Source of the DNA: Comamonadaceae bacterium
GTDB lineage: Bacteria; Pseudomonadota; Gammaproteobacteria; Burkholderiales; Burkholderiaceae_C
NCBI GenBank assembly: GCA_027484575.1
Contig: JAIXSQ010000007.1
Span: forward strand, 558,001 to 622,000
Direction: 5' to 3'
DNA: 64,000 nucleotides
Part shown: in pieces, positions 41,405-51,070 of the stretch
Layout: every line of letters begins with the position of its first letter
Numbering within the stretch: the first letter of the stretch is position 1
Translations under genes and position numbers: made by a program
The notes under the pieces: generated by a model
Database searches by the model: none
The model's input: only the letters and a program-made list of their open reading frames with translations
Told to the model about the DNA's origin: nothing

Positions 41405-41827
41405 TCAGCCGTTGAGCACGCGGGCCTGCGCGACCAGCTCGGCGAACAGCGCGTCCAGGGCCCGCGGCCGCATGCCGTAGGGGTCGAACGCCGCCGTCGG
41501 CGAGTACTTGAGCAGCAGCGCGCGGTTGGCCTCGCTCATGGGCACCAGGCCCATGCTCCAGCCGGTGTACAGCCGCTGCTCGATCTCGCCGAACTGCAGG
41601 ATGGCCGGGTCGCGGTGCCGCGCGTCGAGCAGGATGCGGTGGTACAGCGCGTTCACCGCCAGGTGGTCGCCCTCCAGGCACTGCAGGAAGACGCCGTCGG
41701 CCATCACGAGCGCGCCGGTCACGCCCAGCGGCGCGTTGTTGCGCTGGGAGGCACGCACGATGTCCTTGACGTCGATCGGCGTGAGCGCGCCGGTGCTGCG
41801 GCTGGCATAGACGAGGCGGATCAGCAT
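41405..41827 (-). CDS. Short BLUF blue-light photoreceptor
   Basis: A 140-residue stand-alone BLUF protein starting MLIRLVYASRSTGAL. The photochemical residues are all in canonical register: Tyr7, Asn31 and Gln49 (VFLQCLEGD), plus Trp and Met in TGWSMGL. Family knowledge: BLUF proteins bind FAD and undergo a red-shifted hydrogen-bond switch in blue light. The C-terminal cap helices (about 100-140) are typical of PixD-type short BLUF proteins. It is a better candidate for classical photochemistry than the long BLUF protein at 28025-29476. Confidence 0.92.
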   Translation of the reverse strand: MLIRLVYASRSTGALTPIDVKDIVRASQRNNAPLGVTGALVMADGVFLQCLEGDHLAVNALYHRILLDARHRDPAILQFGEIEQRLYTGWSMGLVPMSEANRALLLKYSPTAAFDPYGMRPRALDALFAELVAQARVLNG

Positions 41828-41914
41828 GGGCGGTGCAGGGTGGTCGTGTGGATGGGCCGCGGATCGTAGGCCAGCCGCGATCCCCGAGCGGCCTGCCCTG
41901 CCATCGCCCAGCCA

Positions 41915-42574
41915 TCAGCGCCGCGCGAACTCCGGCTGGTCGAAGTGCGCCACGCGCGTGGGCCGCCCCAGCAGGCACAGCTCGCGGAACTGGTACAGCA
42001 CCGCGCCGGTGGGCGCGGCGATCCAGCCCTGGCCCACGGGCATGCGCAGCACCGGCCGCTGCGGCTCGTCGCCCGCCTCGAGCATCGGGGCGTCGGGGCG
42101 CAGCAGTTCCGCCAGCGGGATGCGGTGCAGGCTCGCCACCTCCCCCGGGTCCGGCACCAGCGCGCGCGCCTCCCCCAGCCAGGCCACCACCGGGGTGATG
42201 ACCCAGCCCGAGCGGGTGGCGTAGTCGTCCAGCAGGCCCAGCACCTCATGGGCCGGCAGCGCCAGCCCGACCTCCTCGTGCAGTTCGCGCCGCGCGGCCT
42301 CGGTCGCGGTCTCGCCGGCGTCGACGCTGCCGCCCGGCAGGGCCCACTGGCCGCCATGGCGGCGCAGGCCGGCCGCCCGGCGCGTCAGCAGCACGGCGGC
42401 CGCCCCGCTCCAGCCGGCGGGCTGCGCGATGCCGGCCAGCTGCGCGCCGGTGCCCTCGGGCAGCAGGCCGACGACGACCGCGGCGCGGCGCAGGCCGGGG
42501 GCGTCGAGGGGGGTGCGGGCATGGCCCTGCAGGGCGCGCAGCACGCGGCTGCGCAGGGTGTCGTCGTGGTTCAC
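41915..42574 (-). CDS. NUDIX hydrolase (CoA pyrophosphatase-like)
   Basis: A 219-residue hydrolase with a complete Nudix box, GSVDAGETATEAARRELHEE followed by VGL, after WALPG. An upstream NuCoA-type region (AAAVLLTRRAAGLRRHGGQW) suggests hydrolysis of CoA derivatives or related dinucleotides, but this cannot be settled by sequence alone. I chose GTG 42574; the frame is open to a TTG at 42595, which would overlap the promoter of the divergent flavin hydroxylase. Confidence 0.85.
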   Translation of the reverse strand: MNHDDTLRSRVLRALQGHARTPLDAPGLRRAAVVVGLLPEGTGAQLAGIAQPAGWSGAAAVLLTRRAAGLRRHGGQWALPGGSVDAGETATEAARRELHEEVGLALPAHEVLGLLDDYATRSGWVITPVVAWLGEARALVPDPGEVASLHRIPLAELLRPDAPMLEAGDEPQRPVLRMPVGQGWIAAPTGAVLYQFRELCLLGRPTRVAHFDQPEFARR

Positions 42575-42612
42575 GGAAGAGGTCTTTCGGCGCAAGGGCA
42601 GAATCGCCGCCC

Positions 42613-43914
42613 ATGCCAGACACCCATGATGCCCTGCACGCCCCGGTGCTGATCGCCGGCGGCGGCATCGGCGGCCTCGCCCTCGCCCTGACGCTGCACC
42701 AGGTGGGCGTGCCTTGCCTCGTCTTCGAGACCGTGCCGCAGCTGCAGCCGCTGGGCGTGGGGATCAACCTGCAGCCCAACGCCGTGCGCGAGCTGTTCGA
42801 CCTGGGCCTGGACGAAGGCGCGCTCGACACCATCGGCGTGCAGGCGCGCGAGTGGGCCCTGGTGGGCCGCAACGGCAAGGACGTGTACAGCGAGCCGCGC
42901 GGCCGGCTGGCCGGCTACCGCTGGCCGCAGTACTCGGTGCACCGCGGGCAGCTGCAGATGCTGCTGTACCGGGCGGTGTGCGAACGCCTGGGCGCGGACA
43001 CGGTGCGCCTGGGCCAGCGCGTGGTGGGCTACCGGCACGAGGACGGGCGCGTGGTGGCGACCGTCGAGGCGCGCGACGGCAGCCGCCGCGAGGCCACGGG
43101 CGCGCTGCTGGTGGCCGCCGACGGCCTGCACTCGGCGGTGCGCGCGCAGATGCATCCGCAGCAGCCGCCCATCCACTGGGGCGGCGCCATCATGTGGCGC
43201 GGCACCACGCCCGGCGTGCCGATCCGCTCGGGCGCCTCGTTCGTCGGCCTGGGCAGCCTGCGGCACCGCGTCGTCTTCTATCCCATCTCCCCGCCCGATC
43301 CGGCCACGGGCCTGGCCACCATCAACTGGATCGCCGAGATCACGGTCGACAACAGCCAGGGCTGGACCCAGGGCGACTGGAACCGGCGTGTCGCGGTCGA
43401 GGACTTCATCCACCACTTCGAGGGCTGGGACTACGGCTGGCTGGACGTGCCCGCGATGCTGCGCGGCGCCCGGGAGGTCTTCGAGTACCCGATGATCGAC
43501 CGCGACCCGGTGCCCACCTGGGTCGACGGCCGGGTGGCGCTGCTGGGCGACGCGGCGCACGTGATGTACCCGGTGGGCTCCAACGGCGCCAGCCAGGCCA
43601 TCGTCGACGCGCGCGTGCTGGGCGCGGCCCTGGTGCGGCACGGCGTCGGACCCGACGCCCTGCGGGCCTACGACGACGCGCTGTGCGCCGACGTCTCGGC
43701 GCTGGTGCTGCGCAACCGCGGCGCCGGCCCGTTCGGCCTGCTCGGGCTGGTCGACGAGCGCTGCGGCGGCGTGTTCGACGACATCGACGCGGTGATCCCG
43801 GCGGCCGAACGCGAGGCCTTCATGGCCCGCTACAAGGCCGCCGCGGGCTTCGCGATCGAGACGCTCAACGCCGCACCCCCCACCATCGCGCCGGGGGCGC
43901 GGGTGCAGGGCTGA
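42613..43914 (+). CDS. FAD-dependent monooxygenase (salicylate hydroxylase-like)
   Basis: A 433-residue group A flavin monooxygenase: GGGIGGLALALTLHQVGVPC for FAD, the mid-protein DG motif LLVAADGLHSAVRAQM and the C-terminal ALLGDAAHVMYPVGSNGASQ. The GVGINLQPNAVREL block is characteristic of this hydroxylase subgroup, which acts on small aromatic or heteroaromatic acids. A CAGAAT -10 at 42599-42604 ends 8 nt before ATG 42613, consistent with a leaderless message. It is divergent from the NUDIX gene and monocistronic. It is the second aromatic flavin hydroxylase in the window. Confidence 0.9.
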   Translation: MPDTHDALHAPVLIAGGGIGGLALALTLHQVGVPCLVFETVPQLQPLGVGINLQPNAVRELFDLGLDEGALDTIGVQAREWALVGRNGKDVYSEPRGRLAGYRWPQYSVHRGQLQMLLYRAVCERLGADTVRLGQRVVGYRHEDGRVVATVEARDGSRREATGALLVAADGLHSAVRAQMHPQQPPIHWGGAIMWRGTTPGVPIRSGASFVGLGSLRHRVVFYPISPPDPATGLATINWIAEITVDNSQGWTQGDWNRRVAVEDFIHHFEGWDYGWLDVPAMLRGAREVFEYPMIDRDPVPTWVDGRVALLGDAAHVMYPVGSNGASQAIVDARVLGAALVRHGVGPDALRAYDDALCADVSALVLRNRGAGPFGLLGLVDERCGGVFDDIDAVIPAAEREAFMARYKAAAGFAIETLNAAPPTIAPGARVQG

Positions 43915-44058
43915 CGCAGCGTTCGCCGGCCGCGTGCCGCAGGCGCCGGTGACGGCGCGGCGTGCAGGACCGGCGGCCGCGTCGGCGGGCCGGCACAACG
44001 CGACGCGAGGCGCCGCGCGGAGCAACGCGACCGCAGGTGCTGCGCTATCCTGCCCCGC

Positions 44059-46125
44059 GTGAACCGACCCCTGCCCGAGGCCTGCGCGCCACGACAACCC
44101 CACCGGCTGCAGGCGCTGCTGGACGCCGGCCTGCTGGGGCCGCACGACCTGGCGCAGCTGCGCGCCCTGCCCGCCGGCCGCGTCGTCCTCGACGCGCTGG
44201 AGGCCGCCGCGCCGGACAGCCCCGCCAGCGAGACCGAGCAGCGCTTTCGCGAACTGGCCGACTCGGCGCCCGTGCTGATCTGGCAGACCGACCTGCACGG
44301 CAACGTGTTCGTCAACCGCGCCTACCGCGACTTCACCGGCAGGACGCTGGAGGCGCTGGTGGGCATGGGCTGGGTCGCGTGCGTGCACCCCGAGGACGCG
44401 CAGGGCTACGTCGACGCCTACGTGCGGGCCTACGCGCGGCGCGAGCCCTACGAGGCCCAGTTCCGCTTCCGCCGGCACGACGGCGAGTTCCGCTGGATGA
44501 AGACGGTGGGCCTGCCCCGGCACGAGGGCGACCGCTTCCAGGGCTACATCGGCTCGACCTTCGACATCACCGACATCAAGGCCGCCGAGCAGGCGCTGCA
44601 GGCGCGCCAGGCCTGGTTCGCCGAGGTGGTGGACGTGCTGCCGGGCAAGCTGTGGGTGACCGACGCCCAGGGCTGCTGCACCTACCTGTCGCGGCGCTGG
44701 TTCGACGTCACCGGGCAGACCCCGGCGCAGGCGCTGGGGCTGGGCTGGCTCGACGCCACCCACCCCGAGGACCGGGCGCGCACGCACGCGGCGTTCGCGC
44801 AGGCGCTGCAGGACCGCAGCGCCTTCGCCTTCGAGTACCGGCTGCGCACCCACGACGGCAGCTACCGCTGGTGCCAGGACAGCGGCGCCCCCCGCTTCGG
44901 AGCCGACGGCAGCTTCCTGGGCCACGTGGGGCAGGTCACCGACGTCAGCGAGCGCCGCCAGGCCGAGCTGGACCGTGCCCAGGCGCTGCAGGCGCTGTCC
45001 GAGGCGAACCGGCGCAAGGACGAGTTCATCGCCACGCTCGCGCACGAGCTGCGCAACCCGCTGGCGCCCATCCGCACCGGCGTGCACATCCTGCAGCGCG
45101 CCCCCGGCACGCCCGCCGCGCAGCGCGCGCTCGAGACCATCGACCGCCAGCTGGACCACACCGTGCGGCTGATCGACGACCTGATGGACCTGTCGCGCCT
45201 GAGCCGCGGCACGGTGACGCTGGACCGCCGCCCGGCCGAGCTGGCGGCGCTGGTGCGCGAGACCTGCGAGGCGCTGCGCCCGCAGCTGGAGGCCCGCACG
45301 CAGCGGCTGCGGCTGGCGCTGCCCGAGGCGCCCGTGTGGGCGACGGTGGACGCGCTGCGCGTGACGCAGGTGCTGTCCAACCTGCTGACCAACGCCTCGC
45401 GCTACTCGCCCGCCGGCACCGAGGTGTCCGTGGTGCTGCAGCCCGACGCGGCCGGCAGCAGCGCCAACCTGCTGGTGCGCGACCAGGGCCAGGGCATCCC
45501 GCCCGACAAGCTGGCCGCGGTGTTCGAGATGTTCTCGCCGCTGAACGCCGAGCTGGGCCGGCCCAGCTCGGGGCTGGGCATCGGCATGTCGATCGCGCGC
45601 AACCTGGTGGAGATGCACGGCGGGCGCATCCACGCCCACAGCGACGGGCTGGGCCACGGCTCGACGTTCACCGTGCAGCTGCCCTGCGACCCCGGCAGCA
45701 CCGTGCAGGCGCCCGGCGCGCCCGGCGGCGGCGCACTGCAGGCGCTGCGCATCCTGCTGGTCGACGACAACGTCGATGCCGTCGAGTCGCTGGCCGATGC
45801 CCTGCGGCTGGGCGGCCACTGCGTGCTCGCGCTGACCGGCAGCGCGCGGGCGGTCGAGCGGGCGCTGGACTTCGGCCCCGACGTGGTGGTGCTGGACATC
45901 GGCATGCCCGGCATGGACGGCCATGCGCTGGCGCGCGCGCTGCGGGCGCAGCCCGGCACCGCCGCGGCGACGCTGGTGGCGCTGTCCGGCTGGGGCGCGC
46001 CCGAGGACCAGCGCCGCTCGCGCGCCGCGGGCTTCGACCTGCACCTGACCAAGCCGGCCGCGGTCCAGGCCCTCGAGGACGCCCTGCGGCAGGTGCGCGG
46101 CGCCGCCGCCCCGCTGCCGGCCTGA
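44059..46125 (+). CDS. Hybrid sensor kinase, PAS-PAS-HisKA-HATPase-receiver
   Basis: A 688-residue soluble hybrid kinase. Two PAS/PAC units (about 60-175 and 180-300) each end in a PAC motif (RRHDGEFRWMKTVG; RTHDGSYRWCQDSG). HisKA has His329 in IATLAHELRNPLAPIRTGVH; the HATPase has NLLTNASRYSP, DQGQGIPPDK and GLGIGMSIAR. The C-terminal receiver has ILLVDDNVDAVES and Asp613 in VVVLDIGMPGMDGH. No TM helices. It is likely to pass phosphate to an outside Hpt or act by a regulated receiver. GTG 44059 with TATCCT (44046-44051) 7 nt upstream; no Shine-Dalgarno. Confidence 0.92.
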   Translation: MNRPLPEACAPRQPHRLQALLDAGLLGPHDLAQLRALPAGRVVLDALEAAAPDSPASETEQRFRELADSAPVLIWQTDLHGNVFVNRAYRDFTGRTLEALVGMGWVACVHPEDAQGYVDAYVRAYARREPYEAQFRFRRHDGEFRWMKTVGLPRHEGDRFQGYIGSTFDITDIKAAEQALQARQAWFAEVVDVLPGKLWVTDAQGCCTYLSRRWFDVTGQTPAQALGLGWLDATHPEDRARTHAAFAQALQDRSAFAFEYRLRTHDGSYRWCQDSGAPRFGADGSFLGHVGQVTDVSERRQAELDRAQALQALSEANRRKDEFIATLAHELRNPLAPIRTGVHILQRAPGTPAAQRALETIDRQLDHTVRLIDDLMDLSRLSRGTVTLDRRPAELAALVRETCEALRPQLEARTQRLRLALPEAPVWATVDALRVTQVLSNLLTNASRYSPAGTEVSVVLQPDAAGSSANLLVRDQGQGIPPDKLAAVFEMFSPLNAELGRPSSGLGIGMSIARNLVEMHGGRIHAHSDGLGHGSTFTVQLPCDPGSTVQAPGAPGGGALQALRILLVDDNVDAVESLADALRLGGHCVLALTGSARAVERALDFGPDVVVLDIGMPGMDGHALARALRAQPGTAAATLVALSGWGAPEDQRRSRAAGFDLHLTKPAAVQALEDALRQVRGAAAPLPA

Positions 46126-46165
46126 CCGGCCCGGGCCGGCCTGCACCCGCGCGGGCGCGCGCCGC

Positions 46166-46543
46166 TCAGCGCAGCGCCAGCCGCGCCAGCAGCTGGTGCA
46201 CCGCGTCCAGGTCGACGCCGCGGGACAGCTGGCGGCTCACCGGCGCGGCCTGGCCCGACACCCACAGCTGCAGCTCGGCCTCCAGGTCGAAGGTGCCCGC
46301 GCCCTCGAGGGACCACTGGGTGATGCTGCGCCAGGGGATCGAGTGGTAGCGGCGCTTGCTGCCGGTCAGGCCCTGCCGGTCGACCAGCAGCACGCGGCGG
46401 TCGGTGAACACCAGCTGGTCGCGCACCAGCTGCCAGGCGCCCTGCACCGACTCGCCGGCGGCCAGCACCGGCGCCAGTTCGGCCTGCACCCGCTCGGCAT
46501 CCACCGCCGAGGCATTGCCCAGCATCGCGTTGAACAGGCCCAT
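46166..46543 (-). CDS. Bacterial PH-domain protein (DUF1696/bPH-like)
   Basis: A 125-residue protein starting MGLFNAMLGNASAVDAERVQ, with the bPH pattern VRDQLVFTDRRVLLVDRQGL, then KRRYHSIPWRSITQWSLEGA and LEAELQLWVSG. The family binds lipids or proteins in other systems, but its bacterial role is not defined. ATG 46543 has an AAGGAG site. It follows panC by 17 nt on the same strand and is probably co-transcribed with it. Confidence 0.85.
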   Translation of the reverse strand: MGLFNAMLGNASAVDAERVQAELAPVLAAGESVQGAWQLVRDQLVFTDRRVLLVDRQGLTGSKRRYHSIPWRSITQWSLEGAGTFDLEAELQLWVSGQAAPVSRQLSRGVDLDAVHQLLARLALR

Positions 46544-46560
46544 GGCCGCTCCTTCCGTCC

Positions 46561-47427
<867 letters not shown>

Positions 47428-47817
47428 CTAGCCGGGCGGGGCGTCGTGGGGGATGCCGGTGGCCGCGCCGGACGGCCGCTGCGACAGCAGCCAGTCCATG
47501 GCCGCGTCCTCGCGCCAGAACTGGTGCACCAGCATGCCGGCGCGGGCGGCCACGCCCTCGCTGACATGGTTGATGCTCTCCTTGGTGGCCAGCAGCGCGA
47601 TCCGTGCATCGAAGAAGTACACGACCAGGTGGCAGGCCAGCTGGATGCGCGCGCTGTCGGGCCGCGGCAGCGGCACGTCGCGCAGGTCCACCAGCAGCCG
47701 CGCCACCGGCCCGGCATCGGCCAGGCTGCGGCAGGCGCGGTGCAGCGCCTCGCGGGTGAGCGGACCCGAGAACTTCAGGGTGTGGTGGGCAGGCGGTGCG
47801 ACGTCTTGGGACAGCAT
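47428..47817 (-). CDS. STAS/SpoIIAA-like protein
   Basis: A 129-residue protein with the alternating beta-alpha pattern of STAS/SpoIIAA-like domains: HTLKFSGPLTREALHRACRS, then VARLLVDLRDVPL and ARIALLATKESINHVSEGVA. The C-terminal AAMDWLLSQR is also typical. No phosphorylatable Ser is evident at the anti-sigma antagonist position, so a phospho-switch role cannot be claimed. It is encoded upstream of panC on the same strand, 45 nt away. Confidence 0.65.
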   Translation of the reverse strand: MLSQDVAPPAHHTLKFSGPLTREALHRACRSLADAGPVARLLVDLRDVPLPRPDSARIQLACHLVVYFFDARIALLATKESINHVSEGVAARAGMLVHQFWREDAAMDWLLSQRPSGAATGIPHDAPPG

Positions 47818-48065
47818 GGCGGCAGGGTCGGCAGCGCCGGCGGCGCGCCTGCATCATGCCTCGGGATCGGCGCCGATGCCGCCGTGGCGCTGTCCCCCAT
47901 GTGCATGCTGGGCAGGCGCGTGGCCCCCCGGCGACGTCCTGGCGGGACCGTCCGGCGGATCGTTTCTAATACGCACCGCGCAGCCGCCGGCCTCCCGGGC
48001 CGGGGCTGCCACGCCGGGCCCGCGGGCCCGGCACCGGGCGCCCCGCTGCCCGCAACGCCTGCGGC

Positions 48066-48866
48066 ATGCCGCCAGCCATCCTCGATCCGACCCGACCCGC
48101 GTTCCACCCGGTCCGCCGCCAGCCACCCGTGCAGTCCGCCTTCGGTCCCTCCCGCCTCGTGCGCCAGCTCGGCGCCTGGGTCGACGCGCCTGCCGCGCCG
48201 GCAGGCGCCGACTTCGCCGAGCGGCTGGCGCAGTCGCTGCACGTGGTCGAGGCGATCCAGCTGCAGGCCGCGCTGCAGGGCCTGCGCACGCCCGAGGGAG
48301 CCGCGCCCGCCCGGGCGCGCGCCGCCAGGGCCGCCGAGCTGGCCGCCGACCTGCAGCGGGTGCGCGATGCGCTGCAGGCGGCCATCGGCCGCGAGGTGCT
48401 ACCGCCCGGCGGCGCCGGTGCCGACGATGCCACCGACGGCCCCTGGCGCCAGCGCCACCAGGCGCTGCAGCGGCAGATGGAGCAGATGGTGGGCGCGCTG
48501 CGCGGCCACGTGCGCGCGGCCCTGGCCCGCGGCACGGCGCACCAGCGCCGGCTGGCCGTGCTGGACGAGCTGCTCGAGCAGCTGCTGGCCCCGCGCGAGC
48601 AGCAGGCGCTGCCCGCCGCCGTGGCCGTGCTGGCCCGCCGGCACGCCCAGCTGAAGCAGGCGCACCGCGCCACGCTGCAGGCCAGCGGCGCCGGCGACGA
48701 CCCGGCCGCCTGGCGCGCCCCCGGCGGCTGGCTGCACACCTACGCCCAGGACTGGCGGGCCGCGCTGGCGGCCGAGCTGGACCTGCGGCTCGATCCCGTG
48801 GCCGGGCTGCTCGCCTCGCTCGACGCCCCCGCCACGACCGACACGACGGACACCACCCCCGCATGA
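48066..48866 (+). CDS. DUF3348 family protein
   Basis: A 266-residue, largely helical soluble protein: SRLVRQLGAWVDAPA, LAQSLHVVEAIQLQAALQGL and a C-terminal coil rich in Ala, Gln and Arg, ending with TDTTDTTPA. It has no recognised catalytic motif. This family is found in Beta- and some Gammaproteobacteria, always in my knowledge next to DUF802 and OmpA genes; no function is known. The stop overlaps the DUF802 start (ATGA). A relatively AT-rich stretch with TAATAC (47967-47972) about 95 bp upstream may be the operon promoter. Confidence 0.75.
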   Translation: MPPAILDPTRPAFHPVRRQPPVQSAFGPSRLVRQLGAWVDAPAAPAGADFAERLAQSLHVVEAIQLQAALQGLRTPEGAAPARARAARAAELAADLQRVRDALQAAIGREVLPPGGAGADDATDGPWRQRHQALQRQMEQMVGALRGHVRAALARGTAHQRRLAVLDELLEQLLAPREQQALPAAVAVLARRHAQLKQAHRATLQASGAGDDPAAWRAPGGWLHTYAQDWRAALAAELDLRLDPVAGLLASLDAPATTDTTDTTPA

Positions 48867-51070
48867 GCCGACACCTCTTCCACCTGGCCTTCGGCCTGGG
48901 CCTGGCGGCCCTGGCCTGGATCGCCGCCGGCTACGCCGGCACCAGCCCGCTGGCCCTGGCGATGACGGCCACGATCGCCCTGACCTTCCTGGCCGGCAGC
49001 CGCGAGCTGCAGCTGTACCGCCGCGCCACCGACGGCCTGGCCGCCGCGCTGCAGGAGACCGCGCCGGTGGTCGATCCGGGCGCCTGGCTGGCCCGCGTGC
49101 CCGCCGCCCTGCGCGAGCCGGTGCGGCTGCGGCTGGACGGCGCCCGCGTGGCGCTGCCCGCGCCGGCGCTCACGCCCTACCTGGTGGGGCTACTGGTGAT
49201 GCTGGGCATGCTGGGCACCTTCCTGGGCCTGGTGGTCACCTTCCGCGGCACGGTGTTCGCGCTGGAAGCCTCGGCCGACCTGCAGGCGATCCGCGCCGCG
49301 CTGGCCGCGCCGATCCGCGGGCTGGGCCTGGCCTTCGGCACCTCGGTGGCCGGCGTGGCCTGCTCGGCCCTGCTGGGGCTGATGGCCGCGATCGCGCGGC
49401 GCGAGCGGCTGGAGGCCGCGCGCCTGCTCGATGCGGCCATCGCCGGCCCGCTGCAGGTGCATGCGCTGGCGCACCGCCGCCAGCAGGCTTGGGACGCGCT
49501 GCAGCGGCAGGCCGACGGCCTGCCCGCCGTCGTCGAGCGGCTCGACGCCCTGGTGCAGGGCCTGGAGCGGCGCGCGCAGGCGCTGGATGCGCAGCTGCTG
49601 GAGCGCCACGCGGCGCTCCAGCGGGACACCGCGCAGGCGCACGCGGCGCTGGCCGAGCGGGTGGGCCGCGCGCTCGAGGACAGCCTGGCCGCCGGGGCCC
49701 GCGCCGCCGGCGACGCGCTGGCGCCCGTGGTGGCCGGTGCGATGGCCCAGGTGGTCGGGCACGCCCAGGCGCTGCACGGCCGGCTCGAGGACAACGCCGC
49801 CGCGCAGCTGCGCCAGCTGGCCGGCGCCTTCGACGCCAGCGTGCAGCGCGCCGCCGCCGGCTGGGACGCCGCCCAGCAGGCCGGCGCCCGCGCGCACGAG
49901 GCCCAGACCGCCGCCGCGGCGCGTGCGCTGGGCGATGCCGCCACCGCGTTCGCGGCCCGCAGCGAGGCCCTGGTCGCCACGCTCGCGCAGCGCCTGGATG
50001 CCGACCGCACCGCCCGGGCGCAGGCCGAGCAGGCCCGGCTCGACGCGCTGCTGCAGGAGCTGCACGCGCAGGCCGCCGGCGTGCAGGCCGGCTGGCAGGA
50101 GGCCGCGCAGGCGGCGCTGGCCCGCCAGCAGGCCGTGTGCGACGCGCTGGAGCAGGCGGCCACCGACATCGCCGCGCGCACCGGGGCGCAGGCCGCGCAG
50201 GCGCTGGACGGTGCCGTCGCCCTGGTCACCCGTGCCGAGGCGCTGGTGCAGGACCGGCTGGCGGCCGAGGCGCGCTGGGCGGCGGGCCAGGCCGAGCGCA
50301 TGGACGCCATGGCCGGGCTGTGGCGCAGCGAACTGGCCGCGCTGCGTGCCGAGGAGCAGGCCCGCGGCGAGGCCGCGGTCGCCCGGCTGGAGGCGCTGCG
50401 TGGCGACGAGCAGGCGCGCGGCGCCGCGGCCGTCGAGCGGCTCGACGCGCTGCAGGCCGCCGTCGCGCAGCACCTGGCCACGCTGGGGGCCGCGCTGGAG
50501 GCGCCGCTGTCGCGCCTGCTGCAGACCGCCGCCGAGGTGCCGCAGGCCGCGGCCGAGGTGATCGGCCAGCTGCGCACGCAGGTGGGCCAGCTGGCCGAGC
50601 GCGACAACCTCGCGCTGCGCGAGCGCACCGACCTGCTCGCGCAGCTGGGCCAGCTGCTGGCGGCGGTGCAGCAGGCCACCGACGGCCAGCGCAGCGCGGT
50701 GCAGGGCCTGGTCGACGCCGCCGCGCAGGTGATGGCGCAGGCCGGCGAGCGCTACGCGTCGCTGCTGCAGGCGCAGGCCGCGCAGGCCGGCGAGGTGGCC
50801 ACGCAGGCGGCCGCCACCGGCGTGGAGCTGGCGGCGCTGGCCGAATCCTTCGGTGCCGGCGTGCAGGGCTTCCAGGCCGGCAGCGACCGCCTGCTGGAGG
50901 GCCTGCAGCGGCTGGAGCAGGCGGTGGCCGCCAGCAGCGCGCGCAGCGACGAGCAGCTGGCCTACTACGTGGCGCAGGCGCGCGAGGTGATCGACCTGAG
51001 CATCGCCTCGCAGCAGGGCCTGGTCGAGCAGCTGCGCCAGGTGCAGGCCGCGGTGCCGGAGCGCGCCTGA
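48863..51070 (+). CDS. DUF802 protein: MotA/ExbB-like channel with long helical tail
   Basis: A 735-residue protein. Two TM helices (about 5-25 and 28-45) precede two more (about 104-127 and 153-177) whose sequence, GMLGTFLGLVVTF and LGLAFGTSVAGVACSALLGL, resembles the channel-lining helices of the MotA/TolQ/ExbB superfamily. Residues about 180-735 are almost entirely Ala, Gln, Glu, Leu and Arg with repeated patterns, indicating a helical rod. This layout, a small membrane part with a giant cytoplasmic tail, is the one known for ZorA of Zorya defence systems; the family itself is uncharacterised. Its stop overlaps the OmpA start (TGATG), so the two proteins are probably made in fixed ratio. 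Confidence 0.8.
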   Translation: MSRHLFHLAFGLGLAALAWIAAGYAGTSPLALAMTATIALTFLAGSRELQLYRRATDGLAAALQETAPVVDPGAWLARVPAALREPVRLRLDGARVALPAPALTPYLVGLLVMLGMLGTFLGLVVTFRGTVFALEASADLQAIRAALAAPIRGLGLAFGTSVAGVACSALLGLMAAIARRERLEAARLLDAAIAGPLQVHALAHRRQQAWDALQRQADGLPAVVERLDALVQGLERRAQALDAQLLERHAALQRDTAQAHAALAERVGRALEDSLAAGARAAGDALAPVVAGAMAQVVGHAQALHGRLEDNAAAQLRQLAGAFDASVQRAAAGWDAAQQAGARAHEAQTAAAARALGDAATAFAARSEALVATLAQRLDADRTARAQAEQARLDALLQELHAQAAGVQAGWQEAAQAALARQQAVCDALEQAATDIAARTGAQAAQALDGAVALVTRAEALVQDRLAAEARWAAGQAERMDAMAGLWRSELAALRAEEQARGEAAVARLEALRGDEQARGAAAVERLDALQAAVAQHLATLGAALEAPLSRLLQTAAEVPQAAAEVIGQLRTQVGQLAERDNLALRERTDLLAQLGQLLAAVQQATDGQRSAVQGLVDAAAQVMAQAGERYASLLQAQAAQAGEVATQAAATGVELAALAESFGAGVQGFQAGSDRLLEGLQRLEQAVAASSARSDEQLAYYVAQAREVIDLSIASQQGLVEQLRQVQAAVPERA

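Noticed and set aside
42571..46146. Long minus-strand open frame opposite the flavin hydroxylase and hybrid kinase
   Set aside because: Shadow of two well-supported plus-strand genes; low-complexity translation with no domain.
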